A stretch of DNA of 41,704 nt from Lichtheimia corymbifera B2541 (Eukaryota > Mucoromycota > Mucoromycetes > Mucorales > Lichtheimiaceae), in the NCBI GenBank assembly GCA_000697475.1, contig JNEU01000760.1:1-41704 (forward strand), in the 5' to 3' direction. The notes beneath the pieces are model-generated. The model was given only the letters and a program-made list of their open reading frames with translations. It made no database searches and had not been told where the DNA came from. The translations under genes and the position numbers were made by a program. This document shows, one piece after another, positions 8,297 through 19,162 of the stretch; position 1 is the stretch's first letter, and every line of letters begins with the position of its first letter.

Positions 8297-11013
8297 TCAG
8301 ATGAATAAATAGGCTAGGATACCTATACTTTCATCACGGGTTTTGTGATAATGGTCTATCCAATTCCAATCCTCTTGCGTAGATTGACGAGTAGCATCAT
8401 TGCCAAATGTATTACTGTATGTGAAAGCTGAGTATGCCAATCTTGTCAATAGGGCTAGACGCTGCTGTTTTTCTTGATCGTCGGCAAAAGACGAATATTG
8501 TTGCAAGTGGCGAACTACTGCATGAGAGATGCGTCCTTGATTGTTGGCTGTATAATGCCAGATATCATTGGCAACACCGCTATTTTGAATACCCCGCGCA
8601 AGGATCGTCCAATACTGAAGGTTGAGCGAGCGATAATGAAATAAAACGGCATCTTCAGTGTTCTGGTCAACTTGTCTTCCATTCAATCGTGCATGTGCAG
8701 AGATATCCTGATAGGGCTGTGATCCATCTTGCAAGAATTGTTTTCCAATACGCATTCGACATCGGTTGGCCACTCGCAATAAAAATCGAACATCATCTGT
8801 GAATGCTGCTAGTGCCGTTACTTGCAGATCGTAAAGTACGCCTCTATGATCGGTCATCTGGGCTAAATGGATACCGGTGGGTACTGCCACCAGATACTCG
8901 AGTACTTGAGCCATCATTGTTTGTAATTCTGCATATTCCTTATGTGACAGCATCTGTGCACGACGTAATAATCGCATGGCGTCAAGTAGCAATGTCAAGT
9001 CTGTTTTGCTGAGATCAATGGTGGATAAAAGCTTGCTGTCTGTGTATTTGGGCATGACATGGGACACACGGTTGAGACTTGGAAATGAGTAGCCTTGATC
9101 CGATAAAAACTCAAATAGATGCGTATTCTCAGATGTCATTCGTGCAGTGCTGTACTCGCTTTGCTGGTCACCCAATGCTCGTTCACTGAGAAAGTAGACG
9201 CGGATCAAATTGGCTGCCCACCGACCGTACTTTTCATTGCCAAGGAGATAATTCCCAAGCGCAAGTGTCGTAATGTTGCGCGTCAATGATCCCAACGTAT
9301 CCAAGGAAGGGGGATTGATATCAGGGTGATGATCGTTGTTGATACGCATACCAGCATCCAAAATATGATCCACATCATTGGTCGCTGCCAGGGGTGCTAG
9401 TTGTTCTCGTGTATGTAATAAAACATCATCAACACGCTGTTGGAATATGGTCATGCTTGATAAGATGGATGAATCCTCGCTCCAAAATCGATGACGGATA
9501 TGCGCCAATTCGGTCTCATTGTAGAGAAAAAGACGATCATGACGGAATGTATGTCTTGCAATGCGTTCGTCCAAAGCATCCAATGTTGACTGAATAGCCA
9601 AAAGTCGATTAAAGGCACGGATGGATGATGCCTCTTTTTTGTTCTCCTCTTGCGCCTGATTCCCGGAAAACAATCGAAATACCCATCCAATAAACCGAAA
9701 ATTGCCCTTATCCTTGCTATATGGTCGTTCCTTTGGTTCCCAAGCAACAGTAGGTCGATTCAATTTGCGATTCTCCAGGGCACCAAGTCGCCATAGCAAT
9801 TCAAGCTGCAAGTAGTAGTAGCAATGAGTACCTTGTTGTTAATCTGATCACCAATGTCTCTTACCTTGCTACGTCTTCCATATCGCATGTTGAGATTATA
9901 TTCTTCCTCTGCATCAAAGCGAAAAATGATTTGTGGTTCTTCACGCGAACGTGGCCGTTCATCCATGTTGTTCAAGAGGTCCGAATTGTTCAAGAGGCGT
10001 GTCATGGGTACAATAAAGTACTTTGTATCATCACCAAATCGATCCAATTGTGTCTTAATCTCGTCAAATGCATTCTGGCTGAGAAAACAATTGCCATCAA
10101 ACGGCATAATCCACTTTGCATTTCCAATTGAGCGACCATGAGCCAAGGCTGTATTGCGACCACCATTCTATTATATCCAGAGGGAGTTAATATTCCTTAA
10201 CATCAATCCATGCTGATCCATGATCCTTACATTATTCATTGCATAAAGGTTCTTGTCGTGGTAGGTATAATCAAGAGCACGCAGCTTGGCTGTTTTGGAG
10301 AATCGTCGATAATCATCCGAATGCAAGAAATCAGGTTCTGGGAAATCTTCTAATCGAAAATCGATACGCTGATACTCGGTCTCATTGAATGCAATGTTCA
10401 AATACTCGGCATTGTAATGTTCCAGCAGTTGAATAATGGCGCGTTCATTGACAGGATCATTGATACGATTGAGGACGTATATTTTACGCGTATTTGGAAA
10501 CGATGGCTCATGCTCAAGGATAAACCGTAGATTAGATAATGTCTGCCCTTCCTTATGTCGCGGTGGAAGATCATTGCCAATAATACGATAGAGGAGGAGT
10601 TGATCGCGATACTGACTGGTGCTTTGTATATTGGATGAAGTGGGATTCGGTAGTGAAAGGTGGAAAAAGGGTATGTAACCGAATACAAGAGCAAGAAAAA
10701 AGACAACAAGCAAAGGCCTTAACCACCAGCGATTGCGATGGTAGTAGCGATAACGATGGGGTTGAAAGAATCGACGTGGCTTGTCTTTGACAGACCAAAA
10801 AGAAGACAAAGGTCTACGACGTGCTGGAGAACCAAGATCGACTGCAATGTCAGTGCCGAGGTGGGTGGTGCCCATTGGGTTATTCATCCTTCGTTGCTTT
10901 GCATTGTAGTAGTCATTGTAGGACCTATTCACCGGTGATGAAGGAGACTGTGGCGTCCCAGAAGCTGGTGGAAAACGTGTGTCGAGGCCATTGCTGAATG
11001 AAGGCGGCCGCAT
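8297..11013 (-). CDS. Membrane-anchored glycosyltransferase-like / alginate-lyase fusion protein
   Basis: Three exons read complement(11013-10231, 10167-9865, 9805-8297), giving 864 aa. Residues 1-96 form a basic, Ser/Pro-rich cytosolic tail. About 97-118 is one membrane segment, the type II topology of Golgi enzymes. Next comes a domain with LLYRIIGNDLPPRH, KIYVLNRI and, at the exon 1/2 junction, NNNGGRNTALAHGRS and WIMPFDGN, which looks like a GT-A-type nucleotide-sugar fold with DGN in place of DxD. The C-terminal ~400 residues match the alginate-lyase family (PF05426): GNEKYGRWAANLIRVYFL, RGVLYDLQVTALAAFT, RIGKQFLQDGSQP and LNLQYWTILA. I infer synthesis or remodelling of cell-wall polyuronides. 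Substrate and activity are not shown. The start is the first ATG after an in-frame stop; an upstream exon cannot be excluded. Confidence 0.8.
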
Positions 11014-11523
11014 TGTCGACGAAGGACCATAAAGTTCAGTATTATATGCAGCTGAAAGAAATGATGGTTTCACTTTGCATTCAATCGAATGGTCATAAAC
11101 AGAGGTCACGAGGCGCTGGTACCTGGATTACCAACCACCACACTAGTTTTATGCGCGCATCTTGTTTCATAGCAACCTCACGTCCATTCCCCAAGCACAT
11201 GGATACTATTAATGTTGCCAATAAATCATGACCCCCTGCTGGTTGTTTTACTACTACTGCTATTACTGGGGCCTTGTAATCAGTCAAGGTATGGCTGATC
11301 AACTAGAATGATCATTTATCATTCAATTTAATACAATTCCCTTAATCAGTCATCTTTCAATGCGTTGCATACCACAAAGAGGTTTATCACAAGGAGAGTG
11401 CCAACTTGGAGACGCTCGGATATTTCCTCCTGAAGCATGTTACACACGTCCTACTCTGCTAAGGCTTTTACCTCCCAAATTGATCCATTTGCTTGTTGAC
11501 ATTTCTTTCGCGTATTCTCACAA
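11014..11523. other. Divergent promoter region
   Basis: Lies between the minus-strand glycan gene and the plus-strand nine-exon gene, so it should hold both promoters. No clear TATA box or known operator was found. The frame upstream of 11013 stays open on the minus strand to about 11124 but has no ATG. Confidence 0.5.
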
Positions 11524-13648
11524 ATGACCCGTGCCGCCACATTACTCACCGATAACACCACAAAGCCTGTCTCTGTTAAAGTATGATGAGAGTGCGTCAG
11601 TTTTACACGCATGGTAACCCTTTCATGTAGGAGGAGAAGACCAAGAAGGATGTTAAGAATATCTTTGACTCCTCCTCCCCCTCTTCTTCTTCACGTAACA
11701 AAGAGATTATGGTAACAAGTCAATCCTATTCCACACCATGATGAGCATTTAATTAACCTTTATATATAAAAAAGTCCACACCTGATTATCTAAGTTCCAA
11801 GTTTGAAGAGCTTGCTATCGAGTCCTCGGCAGATGAGCGCCCAAACGCGACCACCGTGATTGACTATTTGACTGGCTCTGGGCAAGAACGCCCAGAAATT
11901 GGTGACAAACCCCTTGAAACGGTAAAACGATCATGCATAACCACCCATTTTTTATACTGATCCATGTTACTGCTTACTAGTGGGTGGTTGATAACACCAA
12001 CATCACCTCAAAATTGATGGAGTACAGAGCACGATCCTTGTCACTTGCCAAGAAACTCAAAAACATCTCGGATGCCCGCATCATGTAAGCTCCCTGTCAT
12101 AGCTAAATGATTCATCAATGACCCACCCTGCCATATCATCATACTACAGGTCATTGAATTTTATCTTTCTCTTCCACGAAGACGTGCTTCCATATGATGG
12201 GTTGCCAGAGACCATTGTCAAGGAACTTGGAATGAATCAAGGTTTTCAAGCAGCTTCTGATCAAAGCATTGTATGGTGTCATCGTGTACAGCAGGTATTA
12301 TAGCAACTTTCATTTTGAAAAGAAAACGAATAATCGCTTACAGGGCTATATCATGTAGGCTATCATCAAAGGCAAAAAAGCAGTGCGTCGGGAGCTACAT
12401 GAAATTGAAGGCAAATTGCTTGACAGCCAAGAAGACGAGCAATCTTTGGCGATACTCGATATTTTACGTGACACAAGCATCAAGCTCGTTAACTGGCAAC
12501 ATGGCAGCATCACCGAGGATACCTTTTGCAGACAACATTTGCAAGACTTTATTGATCATTGCATTAGCTTCATGAGCGGAATTCGTTACAGCTGGTAGCT
12601 ATTGGATTACTTAACATGAGACCAACAAAGTATTAACATTCTACACTTGTTAGGTCTGGTCGACAACGCTTGCAATGTGATAATACAAAAGGAAAAGCAC
12701 TCTCTTCGATGGCAGTACACTTGCCGGATTATGTTGCGTCAATCCAAACGCGCAACGAAAAATCCTGGCTCGATGTATTTGTCATCGAAGCAAAAAAACC
12801 CAATGCCAGCAGCAACCAGCAGCTGCTAAATGACCAGTGCAAGCTGGCACTGGAAATGAAAAAAATGTTGGATGCCATGGTGGATGCCCGCGTTCCATCT
12901 CCTATTGTGTGTGGTCTACTGGTAGAAGGTAAGGAAATTAACATCATATAATGGCCGTGTTATTAAAAGTGTGAAAATAAAACAAGGCCACGAATGCACT
13001 GCATACAAGATGGAGCTGGTATCCGAGGCAGTCTACGCCAACACGAGACTCGCCGAGTTCAGCCTTCTACGTGGGCAACACGACCTTGCCACCATTGTCA
13101 GCACCGTCCAATATTGTTGGCAGCTACGCAACATCATTGCTAGCTTGCAAAAACGTGTTCTCGGTGGTATCAAAGATGAATCAAGGGCCTTTTGGAAGCG
13201 TCCCCATTTCGACAAGCCCATCAGAAAGAATAAAGCAGCTGCTGCAAGGTAGTACACTTATCAACATTTTTAATCGCCAATCCTTTTGTGCAGATATGTG
13301 CTTGGACAACCAATATGTGGAAGAAAAAAGATGCATTGCATGGCAGCAACAGCAGCAGGTTGTGAGTTTCCTAATACATATCATGGCATGATTGAGGACC
13401 TTGGATGGGTGCTATTAGATTCACCCCACCAAACCATGTACAACAAAAAAGATAGTGGTTGCATGTACCATATCATGATGACAGGTTATTATGGGCATCT
13501 CCATGTTGATCAAGGATTGAATCCTGCATCATGCCAATCGATTCTGGCGCAATTCAAACGTATTATCAAGAACCTCCAGAAAATGCATAGGCTGCATAAT
13601 GCATGCATAGACAACTACTCCAAGACCCAAGATATGGTATTAGTGTAA
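11524..13648 (+). CDS. Nine-exon protein of unknown function with PD-(D/E)XK-like motif
   Basis: Exons 11524-11580, 11631-11711, 11802-11921, 11981-12084, 12150-12294, 12359-12594, 12654-12928, 12987-13248 and 13294-13648 join in phase into 544 aa without a stop. All introns have GT..AG ends and are 45-90 nt long. The N-terminus (1-90) is Ser-rich and probably disordered. About 95-170 includes a hydrophobic stretch, SLNFIFLFHEDVLPYDGLP. Around 272-297 the sequence LPDY, then 18 residues on FVIEAKKP, matches the PD...(D/E)xK layout of restriction-endonuclease-like folds, with a downstream DQCKLALEMKK helix. The C-terminal part (about 395-544) has CGRKKMHC and a GYYGHLHVDQGL block. No named family was recognised. 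It could be a nuclease-like protein of an expanded fungal family or a coincidental motif. The seventh intron (12929-12986) is the least certain. Confidence 0.7.
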
Positions 13649-15257
13649 TTAGAGTTAATTGGATAATGACCTGCAATTTTTTACTTTTGGTGGCAACAAT
13701 TATGCAATCTGCAATACGCCCACCATAACTCAAACCGCCTTCTTGCAGTCGTTCAGGGAGAGGCTAGAACTTTGTGTTTCTCTCCTTTTCCCCAATGCTT
13801 GCTTATTTACCTTGGTTGTATATGCGTGTGAACCCTCTTCCAATACCACGGTCCAAGTGATTGGATAACCCTGTGTTGTGATGGTGATATTACTGACAAT
13901 TGCCATTGTGGACATGGAGGCCAGCCACAATAGAATGATTGGGTGGCCTATTCCACGTGGCACGAATGTTCCGTGCAACGTATCACATGGTACATTCAAC
14001 TGGCTGAGTCGAGGCTTTTTCTTTGTCATCAACCATCACGTACATGCTTTGTTGGCATGAGGCAAACGTCTGTTCATTTGCATACCATGTCATGCAATTG
14101 GGCTAATCTGCGGATGCTGCTGCTGCTGTATGTATATCGACCGACGACGGGCATGTTTTGTATATGGGATTTGAGGTGGAGGAGAAAGAAAAAGTAGGAT
14201 GGCTTTATCAACAGCTGCTAGTTGTAATAATGATGTCGAGACTTTCATTCTTTTTCGCTGTAATTAAGCATAAAATCATTGTTTAGGAAAGTGGCTGATT
14301 ATTGTCGCCGCCGCATGTCGTCGATGGTTTTGCCATTTTCGAGCAGCCATATATTGGACTAAAAAAGGCACATGCCTGTCAACAGAGGGATATTCCCGCC
14401 GCACAAACAAAACCAGGGCCGGGCAGTCGTAAACATGATGACATTGGTTATCCTTTACTATATACGAAAGCACTACCATAAATATACGCAAGGCTGCATA
14501 ATCACTACAATGAACCTTGCCAAAACAGTGAAAGAAAGCTTGTGATGGGCGTTGTTGATGGTCTGCACCTCCCAATGTAAAATTAGAAAGAGAGCTTTTC
14601 AGCACAGGCAGGGCATGGTAAATGAACGCTTATTGGATCATTGCCATTTGCCATGTTGTGTGGTGTAACCGCGCGCTTTGAGTTATTTTCGTTGGGGGGA
14701 AGGGGGAAAGACAGCAGGGCACATAAACATATACACATCCTATTACCCATCCGCTCCTTCTCATTGGCTTTTGAGCTGTAAAGATGGTCTCACACCACAC
14801 ACCACATTCAACATACGCATATGCAAGCACATGCACGTACATTTATATAAAAACTATGCCGAGTGCCCAAAAAAAACGGGTGAGACAGAAACTATTTGAC
14901 CATGTGTGTACATGATCCAGGAGAGCAAAGAGTAGATCGAGATGCACCGATACAAGAAAAAAGAGAATGAAAGAGCCCAGACCCTCAATATTGATAAATT
15001 GTCTCTTTACATGCCTATTTTTGTTCGAGTGGATGGAGAAAGAGAGAGAGTGGATCAGGGGTTTTGGGGGTGGATTGAACAAGAAGAAGAAAGACGCTGA
15101 TGCTGGGGGGAGGCATACACCATACATATACTGCACTCTTTATCTCTCCTCTTTCGCCACGCAAAAAAAGAGAGGCCTGTTTATATAAATCCCAAAACGG
15201 ATTCTCTTTTTCTATTTTTCTTTTCCCTTTCCCAACTTTTTGATTATATCCTTCAAC
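13649..15257. other. 1.6 kb intergenic region
   Basis: Holds the 3' flank of the nine-exon gene and the promoter of the following gene. Short frames exist on both strands (for example 14276-14605 minus, which lacks a proper ATG) but show no recognisable protein. The last 300 bases are purine- and pyrimidine-rich with a TATA box at 15182. Confidence 0.5.
15182..15190 (+). promoter_or_regulatory. TATA box of the 15258 gene
   Basis: TATATAAAT lies 68 bp upstream of the ATG at 15258. It is followed by a pyrimidine-rich initiator stretch (TTCTCTTTTTCTATTTTTC), a common fungal core promoter arrangement. Confidence 0.55.
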
Positions 15258-16682
15258 ATGTCCACCGTGGATAATCTTGCATTGGACTTGACACACCTAT
15301 CCTTTGATACCCAACCAGATCTTCTTGCAACGAGCGCTCACGCAAGTTCTTTCTTATCTTCATCGGCTACACCCTCCTCCTCCTCATCTCGACCAGTAAG
15401 CCGTAATGGTGGGTTACCGTCTATCACAATCACGCAGGGTGAGTTACAGGGCAAAAAGATCTATCCATTCTTTGATTCTCCCCACACACACATCCACCCC
15501 GATCCCCTTTGTCGGGCCCCCTTTCCTCGTATTTCAATCTTGGTTCTTGCATAGTAATCTTAATACGGTTTTTGGTAATAGAGAAAAAAACACCACGCAG
15601 CGGTGATCGTAATCGTCAATGTGTACCCAGCGATGATGAAGACGACGATGAAGATGAAGATGATGGCGATAGCTCTGATGATGAAGATTTCAAGAACAAA
15701 AGGCCGGCAAGTGCTATCACGTCAAAGCCGCCGCCGCCACCACAGCATCGTAAAACACAGCTTCCAAGTGATGACGAAGGTAAGAATTTACTTCCTTGTT
15801 AGGACAAAAGGAGGAGGACAATGAATATACTAACATTGTATATTTTTAGACGATGATGAAGATGATGACAGTGACGATGAATTGGTGATTGCACCTAGTC
15901 CAATGTATCGACGTTTGAGTGGTGTTGGATCAACAAGCAATCTTGCCGGTAACAGTAGTGGCCGACGTTCACCTACTCCACAGCAGCATCATCATCCACA
16001 AAACCATCCACAGCAACGACCTAGTGAAGTAGCCAAGCGACATTCGGATGGCCATCTTGATTTATCGGCGACTGAAGGCACACATATCCATCACTTGCAG
16101 CAAATGCAACAATATCAACAGACTCAGCTAGCGCAGTTCCAACAGCACTACAACAACAATCTGTCAGCATCAGGAGCAGGAGCAGGAGCAGGAGGAGGGG
16201 TAGCTCAGCGACATCATCGTGTGAGCGGTATGGATTTGCTAAAGCAATTGGAACAAGAAAAGGCTGGGATGAAAAGAAACACCAAACCCAAGGTCAACAC
16301 GTCGCATGTCAAGATTGAAAAAGGATTATTGGCCAACTTGCCCGAGCCTGGCTCACATAGCATTAGCTTTCAAGCAATGCAAAAACAGGCATCTGAGCAA
16401 CAAAAACAACATCATCGTCAGTATCTTCATGCAGCCAACATGTATCAACCACAACAACCACAACAGCCAAACTTTGTATACCCCTATCAAATGGGCGCTG
16501 CCGCCGTCTCTTCCTCTCCATCCCTTATTATGATGGATCCCAACCAATACCATCATATGCAACAACAACAACAGCAATTTTATCAACAACAACAACATCA
16601 TCATCCACCAAGCAGACCCTCAAGTGCCATGAGCAATCATCACGATGCTGCTGCTGCTCCACGTCGACGAACGGGTGATTAG
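15258..16682 (+). CDS. Acidic, Gln/His-rich protein of unknown function
   Basis: Three exons (15258-15438, 15582-15779, 15850-16682) give 403 aa. The N-terminal 60 residues are Ser-rich. An acidic block (DDEDDDEDEDDGDSSDDED) spans the first intron junction region, and a second one (DDDEDDDSDDE) follows intron 2. The remainder is low complexity, with His, Gln and Pro runs, a Gly/Ala stretch and a final basic PRRRTGD. One more ordered-looking segment, about residues 245-300, reads MDLLKQLEQEKAGMKRN and KIEKGLLANLPEPGSH. The composition suggests a nuclear regulatory protein or scaffold, but no domain was recognised. Both introns are phase 1 and fit GT..AG rules. Confidence 0.75.
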
Positions 16683-17024
16683 ACACACAAAAAAAATACT
16701 TTGATTTTATCGTTTGGAAAAGCACGCCCATAACAACCCCTTCTCAAAACCTTATATTACATTTTTTTACTACCTAGTTTTTTTTCTTCTCTTTCTATCC
16801 TTCTCGTTGCATGAACATACAATTACAAATTGGATCTTTTTCCCTGGAAACAAAATAAATGTAGCTCCCTCTCGCCTGTCCTCCTCCTGGTGCCTTTTAC
16901 AGATAGTAGTATTAGTAGTCGTAGCCTTCAAACCTTCTTCATCCTTTCCCCACATGACACATACACGTTACCGAAAGGAGCCTAAAGATGATGATGAAAT
17001 GGTGAGCACATTGTTTTTCGTTGT
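16683..17024. other. Convergent 3' flanks
   Basis: Space between two convergent genes, holding their 3' untranslated regions. A/T-rich with poly-A and poly-T runs just after the plus-strand stop. Nothing else seen. Confidence 0.5.
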
Positions 17025-18242
17025 TCAAAGAGGATGATGCTTTTGCTTACTTCGGCACAGGTCATTGAAGCCACATCCAGAGCAATCTTGAAGTAATTGG
17101 GAACATCCACATCCGCATAGCTCGACACCGCTTTCGGTTAATACAGAGGAAGGCTTATCGATAGTAGGTGGTTTGGTGTTGACATGGGATGATGATGGTG
17201 GTGGTGGTAATGATGATACTGAATCAGGTGTCGTCGATGAGCATATGGCTGCAATTGAGAGTTGGCGTCTTGGATTATCATCATCGTCATTGGTGTTGAC
17301 ATAGGGATCAGAAGAACCTCTCATAGCACGAGATGGATGTGCATCACAACCAGGACATGCACACGAATCACCACAGCGACAAGTGACTAGGCGTACACGT
17401 TTGTTCGAAGCTGCTTTTGCTATAGTGGGAGCTGTGCCACAACAAGAATCGCCACATGATGAGGATGATGGCTGTTGTTGCTGTTGCTGCGGTGAAGATG
17501 TGATTGGCGAAGATGAAGATGGTGATGATGATGATGAAGAGGAGCAGCAAGATGAAGATGAATGTGGTGGTGACGGTGACGGTGATGGTGATGAAGAGGA
17601 GGAGCAACAAGAAGAGGAGGTGATAGTAGTAGTAGTAGTAGCAACGACGGGTGGTGTGCTGATAGGAGAATGCGAAATAATATTGTTATTGTTGGAAGCC
17701 CTGGTATTTTGGGATGAGCAACATGATGGCTTGCCAACGCTGTTATCCATCGTCCCTTCTTCCTCACTCAAAGTAATACGTATTGGTCTAGGTGCAATAG
17801 CGCGTAAGCTGGAATGGATGGCCTTTTCTTTTGTTGGTTTCTTGATCGATCGTGGTCGTATTACTGTCAAGGGAACCAAAAAAAAGAGGTGTTAATGCAC
17901 CGAATTTATAAGGCTCCCACCCACACACAAAAAACATACCAGGTGTATCGTTACAGTCGCATTTTACATGGAGTTGTCGAACCAGTCGTAACTCTCGGCA
18001 GCGAGAACATTGTGTTGCAGGTCGTCCTTTCTTTTTGATTTCTATCAGTGGTCGATCCTTGTGATTGCAGTGTGATGCTCGATGACCCTACAACAATGAC
18101 TTAGCAATCGCTGCCAACATGCAAAAGCGGCGATAATACCTTGATACACGTTGCTAAAAAGACAAATGAGATATATGGGTGTGAGAGTGAGTGAGGTTTA
18201 CAATGACATACCACATGCGACCTTTTTGCCGTCCACTATCAT
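17025..18242 (-). CDS. Copper-fist transcription factor (Cuf1/Mac1/Ace1 type)
   Basis: Four exons read complement(18242-18212, 18153-18140, 18087-17940, 17863-17025), giving 343 aa. The N-terminus is a textbook copper-fist DNA-binding domain: MIVDGKKVACATCIKGHR, zinc ligands C10-x2-C13-x8-C22-x-H24, and the KGRP minor-groove motif at 35-38. Exon 2 is only 14 nt and supplies part of CATCIK. The middle is Ser/Pro-rich. Near the C-terminus CRCGDSCACPGCDAH fits the C-x-C-x3-C-x-C-x2-C-x2-H copper-sensing motif of Mac1/Cuf1. A second, looser cluster (CGCGCSQLLQDCSGCG) follows. Family members activate copper uptake or detoxification genes according to copper level. The activator class cannot be settled from sequence alone. 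It is divergent from the amino acid transporter at 19163. Confidence 0.93.
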
Positions 18243-19162
18243 AATAGCTGGCCCATGCGAGGAGTAAAAAGCGAAAGAAGTGCTGAGCAACCAATGGTTC
18301 TCCGATTTGTATATATGGCTGGGCTATCTCTTTTTGAGCTTATCCAAATGAGAAAATGTATGCTACTTTCCTGCATGCAGCAAGATGATGAATAACAAAA
18401 CAATGCTCACATGCTAGATACCTAATGGGATCGCGGGGAGGGGGATGTGTTTATTCAGAGGACAATATAGTTTACAATGAATGAAAATGCCATTGAGTAT
18501 CCATTGGTATAAAGTAAGATCCATAATAGCAATAACTTTCTCGCGCAATTATTGACAAACGACCAAGTCCTCGATGTTTGTAATAATGTTTAAAGGTAAC
18601 GATCACCAGATTTTGCGTAACACAGTGCTTCGATTACCAAGAAACCTGTCAATCAATTCCTTTTACTCTGCTCCGACGGGTTCCTGATAAAGCGTAGTGG
18701 CTGGTATATACAACATCAGTCATGTAGACTGTTGTTTCAGCCTGTGCCACCACCCTTCTCCACAGCTCTCCGCATATATACCTCATGTGCAGAATTATAA
18801 ACAATAAAGGCAATGCAATCACCCTTGGCATGTGACATGTCCAGTTGCAATTGCTCTTTCCCAAGCCCACGCTTATATGCATGCTAATGGCTTTTGATAC
18901 CTTCATGCCCATACTGTGTTTTCGAATGATGTAAAAAGGACCAATGACTATTGTCGAAAAGCTCTCTAGCAGGGCCAAGATTATAAACACAGCACTCCGC
19001 CATTTGTTGGTCTTCAAAGAATTTGATCTAAAACAGCCGTCTTTCTCTTTCCGTTTTGTCATCGTCGCCGATAACTTACTCGTCACCACCACCACCACCA
19101 CCAGCATCACTTTTTTCTGATACCACTCCACCACCATCCCCCTGGTTGATGCTGCTGCTGCC
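18243..19162. other. Divergent promoter region (copper-fist gene / transporter)
   Basis: 920 bp between two divergent starts. A 194-codon minus-strand frame (18649-19233) overlaps the transporter's first exon in antisense, begins inside it and has no recognisable domain, so it is not called. A (CCA)n tract lies at about 19085-19102. Confidence 0.5.

Noticed and set aside
14276..14605. 109-codon minus-strand frame in the 1.6 kb gap
   Set aside because: It starts with GTG, lacks a recognisable domain and has no splice partners that extend it.
17383..17895. 170-codon acidic plus-strand frame
   Set aside because: It is the antisense shadow of the Ser/Pro-rich part of the copper-fist gene; GAT/GAA-type repeats keep it open.
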